In this document: positions 55,001-61,550 of the stretch, one piece after another | Numbering within the stretch: the first letter of the stretch is position 1 | How the letters are laid out: each line of letters starts with the position of its first letter | Assembly: GCA_900708905.1 (NCBI GenBank) | Contig: CAADRB010000002.1 | Location: forward strand, 5,341,390-5,405,389 | Source of the DNA: Hymenolepis diminuta | Lineage: Eukaryota > Platyhelminthes > Cestoda > Cyclophyllidea > Hymenolepididae | Reading direction: 5' to 3' | Length of the DNA: 64,000 bases | The notes under the pieces: generated by a model | What the model was told of the DNA's origin: nothing | The model's database searches: none | Seen by the model: only the letters and a program-made list of their open reading frames with translations | Program-made: the position numbers and the translations under genes

Positions 55001-58000
55001 GAAATCGTAATGAAGAGCCAACACTTAAGGTTAGGGAATGGAAATAGAGTAAAAATATAAACCTCTGGAAGCTTTTACATTTCTGTTTGGAGTAAAAGAG
55101 TACAAATATCTCTTTTATATGAAGATTTTATTGTTTTTATTCGATTAGATAATGTAAAAATATTAATAGAAAGTACACTATTAACGAAAAGTCGAAATAA
55201 AGGTTATCGTGTCAAAATTAAAATGGCATTAAGATTAGTATGCAAAGATTATTTTGTTTCGTATATTTTAAAATCGAACTTAATTGAATCCACTTGCCTC
55301 ACTAAAGCGTTTTAAAATAAGTAAATATTTTTGCATACTCTTAGAGGCATTATAAAGAGGAGTATGTAAATCGGAACAAGCATTTCAAAAATCGGAAGTG
55401 AGCATTCAACACCTATTTCAAATGCGTATGCATTGGATGATAAAGGAACGAATCGATAATTCATGCGCCATTAATCAGAATTCGCAGAAAATTGCAGTTT
55501 GGTAATATCTCTAATAATGCAAGTTTTCCAGGTTTGATTTAATACAAAATAATGAGTATAGATGTCAATTTTAATAGAAATAAGAAGCTTGTAAAATGGG
55601 CACTGTGAAAGTTGTATTTAATTAAATTGTTCAGTAAACGAGATCTGAACATGATGGACAATAATTTATCTAGATACCCAGGGACCAAATCAAGAAGATT
55701 GTGCTTTGGTATAGTTGAACATTGCAAAGTGATTTATGCTACTTATGAGGAAGTGGACAATTCTGCACTTTATGACTTTAAATAAAGCATGACTTGATAT
55801 TCTAACCTTCGCCATATAAACCTCGTTTCATCCCTTACTTACCCGGTAAGCTTTTTCATTTTTTGTTCTATTATTAAAGTATACTATTTTTTTAATATCA
55901 AAAGTAATGCCGCGTTTTTGATGTCTATTTGGGAGTATTTAGCTATAACATTTTGCAGTAAGCCTTGTTTACTTATTTACTGTCATCAGTAGGTTTCGTA
56001 CAGTGTAAAGACATATTGGTAAAATGTCACAGAATGTGACTGAATAACAATAATAATTACTAACTTAACTGTCCCCCCTTGTATGAACTAGCAAATCATA
56101 GATACCTTCTGCCTGATCAATAAATGTTGATTTTTCGAATATTACCAACTTAAAATTGTTTAACTACTCAGTTTAATGTGAAAAATACGGAGAACCTAGT
56201 TAATTCAATTGAAGTTCTCACAAAATTGTAGTGTAGTGAAAGTGATAAAAATGCAAATGTGAGTTCTTTAACTGGCCTTCTGTCCAATATTGCTGAGCAT
56301 TGCTTGACTTGTACTTATCATTTTAATGATTTTATTATAAGCAGTTGAATCGAATACAGACTTTCAATAATTCGTAACTATAGTTTTGCATACATTATGG
56401 AAGTACTCTGCCAAAATGGGTGCATTGCGGAAAGAATTCAAAGCAGTTGGCCAAGTAGTCGTACTGACTGCTACTCAAACGCTGCTGAGTCCTGTTCGCT
56501 TAAATATATCCCTGTCAGATAAAACAAGCGTATATTAGAGAAGAAATTAGCTGTGCAAACACTCTTTGTTATTTTGCGCTATTGGAAGTTTACATTCATA
56601 TAACTCTAACTCAAGGCTGCTCAATGAAATAAAGGGAAAATGTTTTCATGAAACAAATAATACAATTTAAAGATAGAAATGAGTGTTAATGGTAATCTCT
56701 GAGTCTTGCAGAATGTGAAAGCCATACTTTCCATTGTCCAATAAATATCCTCGACACGATTTTTAATAAAATGACTTATTAGTGTTTGAAATATTTCATC
56801 AATCTATAGCGGTAAGATAGGGGTTCTTATTTTATAAAAATTCCTAAAACATATTGAACTCTGCGATCAAATTTATTTCCTTTTTTCACAAAAAGGAAGC
56901 CCAATGAAGCAGAAGATTTTACATTTTTTGATAAGTAAATTAGAAAATTAACAAATTAGAATAATATTCTTTCCATATCCACGAATGTAAATCCCAATAT
57001 TTTTAGACAAATTAGCAATTCCAGCTCTTTTACAATAAGAAAATGAAGTAAATTAAACTGAAAAATCAGTCATAAAATATATATCGATTGAGCATTCGTA
57101 TTTGTACTAATTATTGTCATCTCTCCTGGCTCTCTATCACTGGAAAAACAGTATATTGTATTAGTAAATCCAACCTTTTAGAATAATACACTGGTTTATA
57201 AAAAATTAACTCGCTGGACATTAATGAAATTACAAACTCAGGAAACAAATCCTAAATCTAGAAATGCGAAACATTCTAAAATGAAACAGTGAAGTGAAAG
57301 CATATAACCTGATTTCAGGAATCAAATTAAGTGCGATATTCAGGATTTACTGACTTTATTTCCAACTTCCAATTGCTCAGTCTGTTTTCACTTTATAATG
57401 GAATACTTCAATATTCTCTGTGTTCTGATGATTGAGCGTAATTCGGAATGTATCCGCGTAGAAAACGCCTAACTCAGGTTTTGATTAATGATTGCCATTT
57501 AAACAAAAGGTGGAAAGAGAAGATTAATTTACAGAAAACATCAATTTATTCAAAATTATCACTGATTCAAAGCGTCAGTAACCATTAGCATTATATATGA
57601 AAAGGGGACAGTTTAACACACTGTCTCCTGTTTTGGGGTGGAATTTTAATGTGTATTGCAATAAATTTATAAAGAAAATCTCAGTATTGCAAATGTTCTA
57701 AAATGCTTGGAAATATTTGGTGGAGCTTTTTGCAGCTCTGAGAAAATTTTTTCCTTAAAAATCTTCCAGCACTTAGAATACATTCGTACATAATTTGTCA
57801 GACACTTTTAGTGACCTTGGTAACCAATTTTTCATACTTTCTGCTTTTTTGTTTAGCGCAGTATATGCCCCATTCCACAGCGTAGACGTTACTTATTTAT
57901 TTTTCAAACTTTGTTGTCATTATCACAGCTTACTGATTACTAGGCCACTGGTTTCTCTCTTCTTTTTCTTATATAAATATTATTTCAACATTTCCATATT

Positions 58001-61000
58001 CCTATGTTAGTAAAATTCAATCACTTAATTTGTAGGATTTATCTATCCTACCTTGGCGATATCTAAGCCAGAAACTGTCTTGCAATGGATCGAAAATGAA
58101 ATTTCTACCATTTTTTAAAATCCAAAGCTAGCAAGGAGATAGACGATTTCACCTAAGTTAGATTAATTTCCTTTTGAGCTTGCACGTAAAAATTGTTGTA
58201 TATAGCAATAAGTTGGACTCATACTCATATCCGTTTATTAATAGCATGAAAGAGAAAACTGAGGTTTAATAATGTTTCAAAATCATCCTAAAGAAAAGTT
58301 AAAGTGAACTTACTGTGATGTCTAGTCTCCAAATTCCTTAGTTCATTAGTGCCAATACTGTACCAAACACAAGCAAACCAATGTGCCAGGAGGAAAAATA
58401 TACACATCAGAATGCCCAAGACGACTGCGCTGTATTGCGAATAACGTTCGATCTTCTGAACCAGCCTTGCTAGTCGCAGCAACCTTGCCAATTTCATAAG
58501 ATGCATCCAGGTTGCCTGTGGGGAGGGGAGAGGGATAATCAATGTGATCTAAATGTCGTCAAAGGGAAGTAATCACTTTAAAATTTCAATAATTCTAAAT
58601 AAATGTTAATGAAAGTGATTTTTTCCTGTTCCCTTTTTTGCTTAATTCATTATGTATATCCTCATTTATACTGTTTATAGTGACCTTCATTAAATTACAA
58701 AGAAAAAATTTTATTGATTTATTATTTTAGCAATAAAATAATAGAATTAAATATTTATGAAGGCTGTAAATAAAAGACTGAATATGGCGTCAGTAGATTT
58801 TAAATAGAAAAATTGTACTGATATCATTATCCAATAAACATACGAAACAAATCCTGCCGAGTTCAGGGTGTATATTTAAGGCCTTTCCTCATCTCATGCG
58901 ACTCAATAATCGGAAAAATGTTGAAATTATTCCTGAATTCAGGTTTTTCTAAGCTTCTTTTGAAAGATATTAATGCCTGTATAATTTTTAAGAAAATCAA
59001 TTTAGAAAACTCAAAATAATGAAACTCGGAATATTTCATTTTATCATAATGCCTTCATATTTGAAACTAAATTACTCGAATTTTGAAGAAAATCTGTTAA
59101 ATTTAATTGCTTCATTAATATTTTTAATTCTTACTTGTAAAAATCCTTTATCCAATCAAATCCAACAGTAATTGAATAATCTGATTGCAACTTTGTCTTA
59201 TTCTGAGTTAAGTTGAACCTTATTAACAGAATATTATAGTTCTCGGTAATTCACCTCTCCTTAAATATGCAGCGTCATCATCACCCACTTCTCATACTTG
59301 TTCGTTTTCAAGTTGAAAAATGCGGGATTTCTGAACCGCCTGACAGATGTTTCTCAAATGCCCCAATTCAATCTCAGTCATAAATGTTTTCTCGGATTCT
59401 TATATAATTCATATCTTTGACAGGAAACCTTATCCATAATTAACTAAATATAAACTCACCGATAATGTTTGTGAAAATTAAGATATTAAATATCATATCG
59501 TATCTGACTGTCTAGTTAAGTTATATCTTCACTATTGACATTTAATATTTTCTGCAATTACTTGAAATTCATAAAACGCCTAAGATTTAAGGTAGGAAAG
59601 CGGCCTTAAATTCGACACATCTGTAATTTGCGTATCCTAGTTAAAAAGAGATTCAAATTTAATATTCAATAGCATTTTTCATTTGACACTTATTTCATTT
59701 TGAGCACTTTCCAATTTAATAATAAAATTATATCGCAAGAATGCCTAAAATGTGGTCTTTACTTACCACGGGAGATTCAGGATTCTGAATAGTTTTGATA
59801 ATATCAAAAGGAACTGCAGCAATAAGGTCAAGAATGAACCATCCACGTATATAATTGAGCGCAATCTCCTTCGAATGGTGAACCACCTGTCCACTCTTGC
59901 TGACAAAGGTTGTCCGAAAATTCAGTAGTATATCTAAATTTAAAATAGTTATAACTTACAACTTTGTGATGAAAAGTCTTCTTAACGTTCCATTTCAAAT
60001 TAAAATTGTTACTAATAGTTGTGACACATATAAAAATTATGCACCCGTTTGTTTCATTTTTACATGATAAAATATAACTTTTGCAAATAAGAAGCAAAAA
60101 TTCGTTGAGATTATTTGACAAAAAAATCAAATTCATTGTTGTTTTTGCGACTGAAATAACTAAAGCTATTATTAGTGAGAGAACACTTGTGCAAATAATA
60201 CGATTCCATTTCATCGAATAGGTGATAAAATTTCGGAATTAAATTACCCATAAACCCACATTTTGCTCAGATATATTAAATTTGAAAATTTTTTTCAATT
60301 TGCAAAGTTGTTAGCTAATGTGATTCCAGTTTGGAGAGTTATTTGAAGAAAAATTATGAATCATCATTTGAACTCCATTCTGATAGATGGAGTTCTTGAA
60401 ACGATTGTAACTTTATCAATTTTAGGCAGAGAGACGATTTTTATGTTTTACCAGGCCAGTTTTTTTTCAAAAGATCCAGCCTTGAAAGCTTAATGAATAT
60501 CATACAACTAAATTTCATAAAAGGAAAACAAACTTTCAACATCTGCGATTTTCAAGCTGTCAGCATTTCTAACTTCTACTCTGTCTCTTTGTTGATCGTG
60601 ATGTCAATTCAAATATTCTTGGTGCACTAGAATAAAGTTCACAGGCTTTATCCTTTGTGCTAAATTAGACTGGAATTAGACTACTGGATTCTCGTCAGGA
60701 TATGCAGTTTCGCCACTGCTGAAGTTACTGGTTATCCGGAAAATCCAAACAATTTCCCATGTCCATTGTATGCATATGCGGATGTAACTTCTTACTAATG
60801 TGAGATAAAACCTTCATGTATGTTACATGATTACTCACTTATTTCTAATGGGTATGAGCAGCGATGACCGTAGCCTAACCACAATTAAAAATAAGAGAGA
60901 TTTAGCTTGGATTATAGAGGGCAAAACTTTTGTTCAGTTCAACAGAAGCATGAATATGAGGGACAAAAACAGCTCTGCTGTCAAAACCAAATAAACTGTT

Positions 61001-61550
61001 TATTGTGTGAGGCAAGATCATTTAAGAAAAACAAATTACTTCGTCATTGATCACTGGATATCGTGGATAAGATAAACCTCAGTAATCCATGTGATTTACG
61101 TTGAAATTTGAATGTTAGAATATAAATTATCCATTAAGTAGATATTTGCAACCCACTTTCAAAAATCGAATGAAATAAGAATATTTGATACTTTAACACT
61201 ACACCCATGGTCTTGTTAAGTTTCTGTCTCCATCATTTTTGTGCTTACTGTTTTACTTGCTCTCCAACAATAAATAACAAAGTATGCGATATGTTGACCA
61301 AACTAAACAATATACCTATAATAAAGAGGACCTCAATAATCATATCAAGTGTTCGAAGATATCGTTCATTTCCGTCTCGATGAAAAGCGGCATTGTATGG
61401 GACCATGATTGCAAAGTAGAATGTGCAGAGAACGATTAACCAGTCCCAGACGATTTTGAGAATACTGTAATGCAGGAGTATACAACACGAGGATTTCAAA
61501 TCCTGCACTTTGTACTCGGGAATGGAATTCTTTGTTGAAAGGTGTGGAAG
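21518..61550 (-). CDS. ELK-type voltage-gated potassium channel gene (nine exons, 5' end outside window)
   Basis: This is the gene-level entry for the nine exons listed separately. Joined, they give 2487 nt, 828 residues plus a TAA stop, with agreeing phases at every junction (intron phases 1,0,1,1,0,1,0,2). The protein should be a plasma-membrane tetrameric K+ channel subunit. Layout of the visible residues: S1 about 33-52, S2 69-84, S3 104-127, S4 139-154, S5 163-187, pore helix 228-241, filter SVGFGN 242-247, S6 255-280, then C-linker, CNB-homology domain to about 483, Ser-rich tail, and coiled coil 695-733. The ELK subfamily is chosen over ERG and EAG because of VPYN after S1, the GALMH and VFGNVT motifs in S6, and RMY plus DLKDF in the C-linker. 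Vertebrate ELK proteins are near 1100 residues, so about 200 N-terminal residues including the PAS domain are missing here. The member cannot be named more finely than ELK. Confidence 0.95.
24222..24342 (+). repeat. two-copy dispersed repeat, copy A (intron 8)
   Basis: It contains ATTATGGAAAGCAACTGACA, then GCAAGTCCAACAGATGATAA, then TTTTTGGACTTGGGTTGTAC. The same three blocks occur in order at 45823-45975. Similarity may extend weakly to about 24410. Confidence 0.6.
24441..24767 (+). CDS. 108-codon open frame, unrecognised, antisense within ELK intron 8
   Basis: A plus-strand frame from ATG to TGA, 108 residues, with segments such as [20 protein letters not shown] and [20 protein letters not shown]. 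Composition is less AT-biased than neighbouring DNA. No domain recognised, and no splice or promoter evidence. It begins about 100 bp after a dispersed repeat copy, so it may be element-derived. Chance remains likely. Confidence 0.2.
   Translation: MVKKTNGLMSSSAVYDLNIAETQLLRLIMKVSSTRTHWKNIRHVHNGKIIGVQRSKDHSYRVYVSSEDNQFPQVVPQSSISLIDMPRQSALTAWQLFGPKIVITPVVF
26893..27392 (-). CDS. ELK channel exon h: Ser/Pro-rich cytoplasmic tail
   Basis: The exon encodes residues 490-655 plus two bases. It opens with [20 protein letters not shown] and is rich in Ser, Pro and charged residues with no fold that I recognise, as in the poorly conserved ELK C-terminus. A basic stretch at about 603-623 (SRMKRSF ... 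[10 protein letters not shown]) holds a basophilic-kinase-type RQRS site. The assignment rests on a strong acceptor TTTGTGTGTTTCAG, a consensus donor GTAAGT, codon-like composition richer in GC than the surrounding intron, phase 0 continuity with the CNBHD exon and phase 2 continuity with the last exon. An extra phase-0 exon in intron 7 cannot be excluded. Confidence 0.88.
28460..29300 (-). mobile_element. degenerate Ty3/gypsy-type retrotransposon integrase region
   Basis: On the minus strand, successive pieces of a retrotransposon integrase can be read, but only by moving between all three frames and passing stops. In order: a zinc-finger-like part with [12 protein letters not shown]; a core start with HVDLTYV in a second frame; LILVDSYSK; then [19 protein letters not shown] in the same frame; [10 protein letters not shown] and [10 protein letters not shown] in a third frame; and DEQFVDTLK further on. 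This is the usual order of a gypsy integrase (HHCC, first Asp, second Asp in a DNGTQF-like motif, Glu helix). The DNG of the second catalytic motif is replaced. The copy is in the same orientation as the host ELK gene and is GC-richer than the surrounding intron. No LTRs were identified. It cannot encode a working enzyme. Confidence 0.8.
29438..29743 (-). pseudogene. unrecognised open frame next to the gypsy remnant
   Basis: A 101-codon minus-strand frame, Ser/Thr/Lys-rich ([20 protein letters not shown]), lies just upstream of the integrase remnant in the same orientation and shares its higher GC. It ends near a sequence resembling a splice donor (CCGAG then GTAACT). It could be a diverged upstream part of the same retrotransposon polyprotein or unrelated DNA. 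I see no RNase H or protease motif in it. Confidence 0.25.
30460..30605 (-). repeat. AT-rich dispersed repeat, copy 3 (intron 7)
   Basis: On the minus strand AATGACCTTGAAATATCCAA and ACGGGCCAATAACACAAAT are followed by TGTTATTTTCTCGTGAAG and a long T/A-rich end, matching copy 1 nearly block for block. The GTCTTGAC end is lost or diverged. Confidence 0.65.
31163..31483 (-). pseudogene. LRR-like open frame inside ELK intron 7
   Basis: The minus-strand frame begins after an acceptor-like TTACCTTTCCACAG and reads [20 protein letters not shown], then [20 protein letters not shown] and [14 protein letters not shown]. The repeated L..L pattern hints at irregular leucine-rich repeats, somewhat like the frame at 11.6-12.0 kb. 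A T-rich decay follows and the frame stops at 31163. Both this frame and the 11.6-kb frame lie within about 1 kb of copies of the same AT-rich repeat. The function is unknown and chance is possible. Confidence 0.25.
32966..33180 (-). CDS. ELK channel exon g: end of CNB-homology domain with intrinsic-ligand strand
   Basis: This 215-nt exon encodes residues 418-489. It continues the domain with [20 protein letters not shown], then [13 protein letters not shown] and [13 protein letters not shown], all close to ELK CNBHD motifs such as VKALTYCDLQ and VLDLYPE. Near its end is [13 protein letters not shown]481-N-I483 sits where ELK, EAG and ERG channels have the intrinsic ligand tripeptide (Y-N-L or F-N-L). 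The acceptor is TTCGTAAAG after a T-rich tract and the donor GTATGT; phase 1 in, phase 0 out. One weak point is the A-rich acceptor, but the splice keeps frame and homology exactly. Confidence 0.95.
35636..35781 (-). repeat. tRNA-like SINE copy 2 (intron 6)
   Basis: On the minus strand it begins ATTAGTGCAATGGCTAACG (A-box-like), followed by TACTCGTCTGC, then GGCTTCGATGCCC (B-box-like), then CACACCCAATAAGTGGAAT. The spacing of A-like and B-like boxes suits a pol III promoter derived from a tRNA. The stretch around CAGAGATCACG is missing compared with copies 1 and 3. Confidence 0.6.
36742..36759. repeat. (AT)n microsatellite
   Basis: Nine AT units in ELK intron 6. Confidence 0.9.
38494..38850 (-). 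pseudogene. interrupted unrecognised reading frame in ELK intron 6
   Basis: A minus-strand frame runs [20 protein letters not shown], then RDRSNCDVL, a single TGA, then [20 protein letters not shown] and [16 protein letters not shown]. It reads like eroded coding sequence, perhaps from a retroelement. No defining motif is present, and the last third (a YYY run and Ser-rich end) looks like random sequence. It lies about 290 bp beyond the CNBHD exon donor. Confidence 0.2.
39138..39390 (-). CDS. ELK channel exon f: second half of C-linker and first part of CNB-homology domain
   Basis: The exon encodes residues 334-417 plus one base. The C-linker portion [20 protein letters not shown] matches the family pattern FP.EL..DI..HLN.E. 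The cyclic-nucleotide-binding-homology domain follows with [20 protein letters not shown] and [19 protein letters not shown]. As in other KCNH channels, the jelly-roll lacks the canonical phosphate-binding Arg cassette, consistent with a domain that does not bind cAMP or cGMP (family knowledge). The acceptor is TTGTTGTAG and the donor GTACGT; phase 0 in, phase 1 out. The methionine near the exon start is internal, not a start codon. Confidence 0.96.
39391..45204 (-). other. ELK intron 5
   Basis: This is a 5.8-kb phase-0 intron, GTGAGT to TTGTAG, AT-rich. It holds a partial tRNA-like SINE on the plus strand at 40535-40700. No gene recognised. Confidence 0.8.
40535..40700 (+). repeat. tRNA-like SINE copy 4, internally deleted (intron 5)
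   Basis: On the plus strand ACCTAGTGGTTAATGTGCAC and GTCTGCACACATCCAGTGG match the A-box side and the CACACCCAGTG block of the other copies, but the B-box part between them is absent. The 3' half after it is only loosely similar. It is antisense to the ELK gene. Confidence 0.45.
45205..45404 (-). CDS. ELK channel exon e: end of S6 and first half of C-linker
   Basis: The exon encodes residues 267-333. It opens with [19 protein letters not shown], the cytoplasmic end of S6, and continues into the C-linker with [19 protein letters not shown] and the WSINRGID motif. These strings separate ELK from ERG (which has SLMYASIFGNVSAIIQRLY). The acceptor is CATTCTCAG and the donor GTGAGT; phase 1 in, phase 0 out. 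The frame continuing past the donor (VSSCIFC...) is intron. The exon sits alone between introns of 2.6 and 5.8 kb. Confidence 0.96.
45405..48002 (-). other. ELK intron 4
   Basis: This is a 2.6-kb phase-1 intron, GTAAAT to TTCTCAG. It contains one copy of the two-copy dispersed repeat at 45823-45975 in the opposite orientation to the gene. Nothing else recognised. Confidence 0.8.
45823..45975 (+). repeat. two-copy dispersed repeat, copy B (intron 4)
   Basis: It contains ATTGTGGAAAGCCACTGAAA, CTAAGTCCAATGAAAAGG and CTTTTGGATTTGGGTCGTAC, matching copy A with some insertion between the second and third blocks. No coding signature was found. Confidence 0.6.
48003..48197 (-). CDS. ELK channel exon d: turret, pore helix, selectivity filter, start of S6
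   Basis: The exon encodes residues 202-266 plus one base. The turret [20 protein letters not shown] is followed by a pore helix [15 protein letters not shown] and the filter SVGFGN (242-247), the K+ filter variant of the ERG/ELK branch. Two N-glycosylation sequons are visible, N218-L-T and N224-R-T, flanking the conserved GGP. S6 begins at [18 protein letters not shown] after the filter resembles ERG as much as ELK, but flanking exons decide for ELK. The acceptor is ATCTTAG, the donor GTAAAT; phase 1 in and out. The 10.1-kb intron before this exon is the longest in the gene. Confidence 0.97.
48321..48489 (-). repeat. tRNA-like SINE copy 3 (intron 3)
   Basis: On the minus strand the copy reads TAAGTGCAGTGGTTAATA (A-box-like), CTCGTCTTGTGAAG, then TCAGAGATCACGGATTCGAT (B-box-like), then GCATACCCAGTGATAAGAAT. 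It is the most complete copy seen. It ends in TTCCCCCTTACTC. It sits about 120 bp upstream of the pore exon in the gene's sense orientation. Confidence 0.65.
49014..49043 (+). repeat. GA-rich low-complexity patch
   Basis: CAGAGAGAGGGAGGAAGAAA and following purines in ELK intron 3; the source of the long Pro/Ser/Leu frames read on the opposite strand. Confidence 0.7.
53488..53508 (+). repeat. compound (AG)n(TG)n microsatellite
   Basis: An AG run followed directly by TGTGTG in ELK intron 3. Confidence 0.8.
54432..54441 (+). repeat. C10 homopolymer
   Basis: Ten consecutive C in otherwise AT-rich intron 3, a site prone to length error in sequencing. Confidence 0.85.
58314..58515 (-). CDS. ELK channel exon c: S4 voltage sensor and S5
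   Basis: The exon encodes residues 135-201 plus one base. S4 reads [20 protein letters not shown], with K142, R145, R148 and R151 at every third position and K155 after, the same spacing as ELK family S4. [11 protein letters not shown] then leads into S5, which ends [14 protein letters not shown] (about 176-189), the segment before the pore turret. The acceptor CCCCACAG has a strong pyrimidine tract and the donor is consensus GTAAGT. Phase 0 in, phase 1 out. The open frame above 58515 (MIIPLPSPQ...) is intronic. Confidence 0.97.
58516..59766 (-). other. ELK intron 2
   Basis: This is a 1.25-kb phase-0 intron, GTAAGT to CCCCACAG, AT-rich, with no element or gene recognised. Confidence 0.85.
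59767..59933 (-). CDS. ELK channel exon b: end of S2, S2-S3 linker, S3
   Basis: This 167-nt exon encodes residues 79-134. It is too short to appear as a long open frame but aligns motif by motif with ELK channels: [18 protein letters not shown] for the end of S2 and the linker, then [16 protein letters not shown] for S3 with acidic D114 and D122. Vertebrate ELKs have very similar ILNFRTT.VSKSGQV and WFI.DLIAALPFDLL strings. The acceptor is AATTTAG at 59934-59940 and the donor a consensus GTAAGT; phase 1 in, phase 0 out. The overlapping frame that runs upstream from 59828 is a shadow in another phase. Confidence 0.95.
59934..61315 (-). other. ELK intron 1
   Basis: This is a 1.4-kb phase-1 intron, GTATAT to AATTTAG. 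It is AT-rich. The 128-codon open frame overlapping its 3' end is a shadow of exon b. Nothing else recognised. Confidence 0.85.
61316..61550 (-). CDS. ELK channel exon a: pre-S1, S1 and most of S2
   Basis: The first recognisable exon encodes residues 1-78 of the visible protein plus one base. The acceptor is TTTTAG just above 61550 and the donor is GTATAT below 61316; it enters in phase 0 and leaves in phase 1. The IPEYKV motif before S1 is the usual ELK linker into the membrane domain. S1 contains [16 protein letters not shown] followed by VPYNAAF, close to the ELK VPYNVCF. S2 carries the acidic positions D69, E73 and, across the junction, D79. An oddity is the CC pair (residues 22-23), where family members usually have Arg/Lys plus an aromatic before ILLHYS. 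Because the exon opens in phase 0 with no ATG, an upstream coding exon is required. Confidence 0.95.

Larger units (their letters stand above)
48198..58313 (-). other. ELK intron 3 (10.1 kb)
   Basis: The longest intron of the visible gene, between the S4-S5 exon and the pore exon, phase 1. It is AT-rich throughout. It holds a tRNA-like SINE copy at its 3' end (48321-48489), a GA-rich patch (49014-49043), an AG/TG microsatellite (53488-53508) and a C10 run (54432-54441). The short open frames in it show no family motifs. Confidence 0.8.

Noticed and set aside
59828..60214. 128-codon minus-strand frame
   Set aside because: It overlaps ELK exon b in another phase and continues into intron; it is a shadow.
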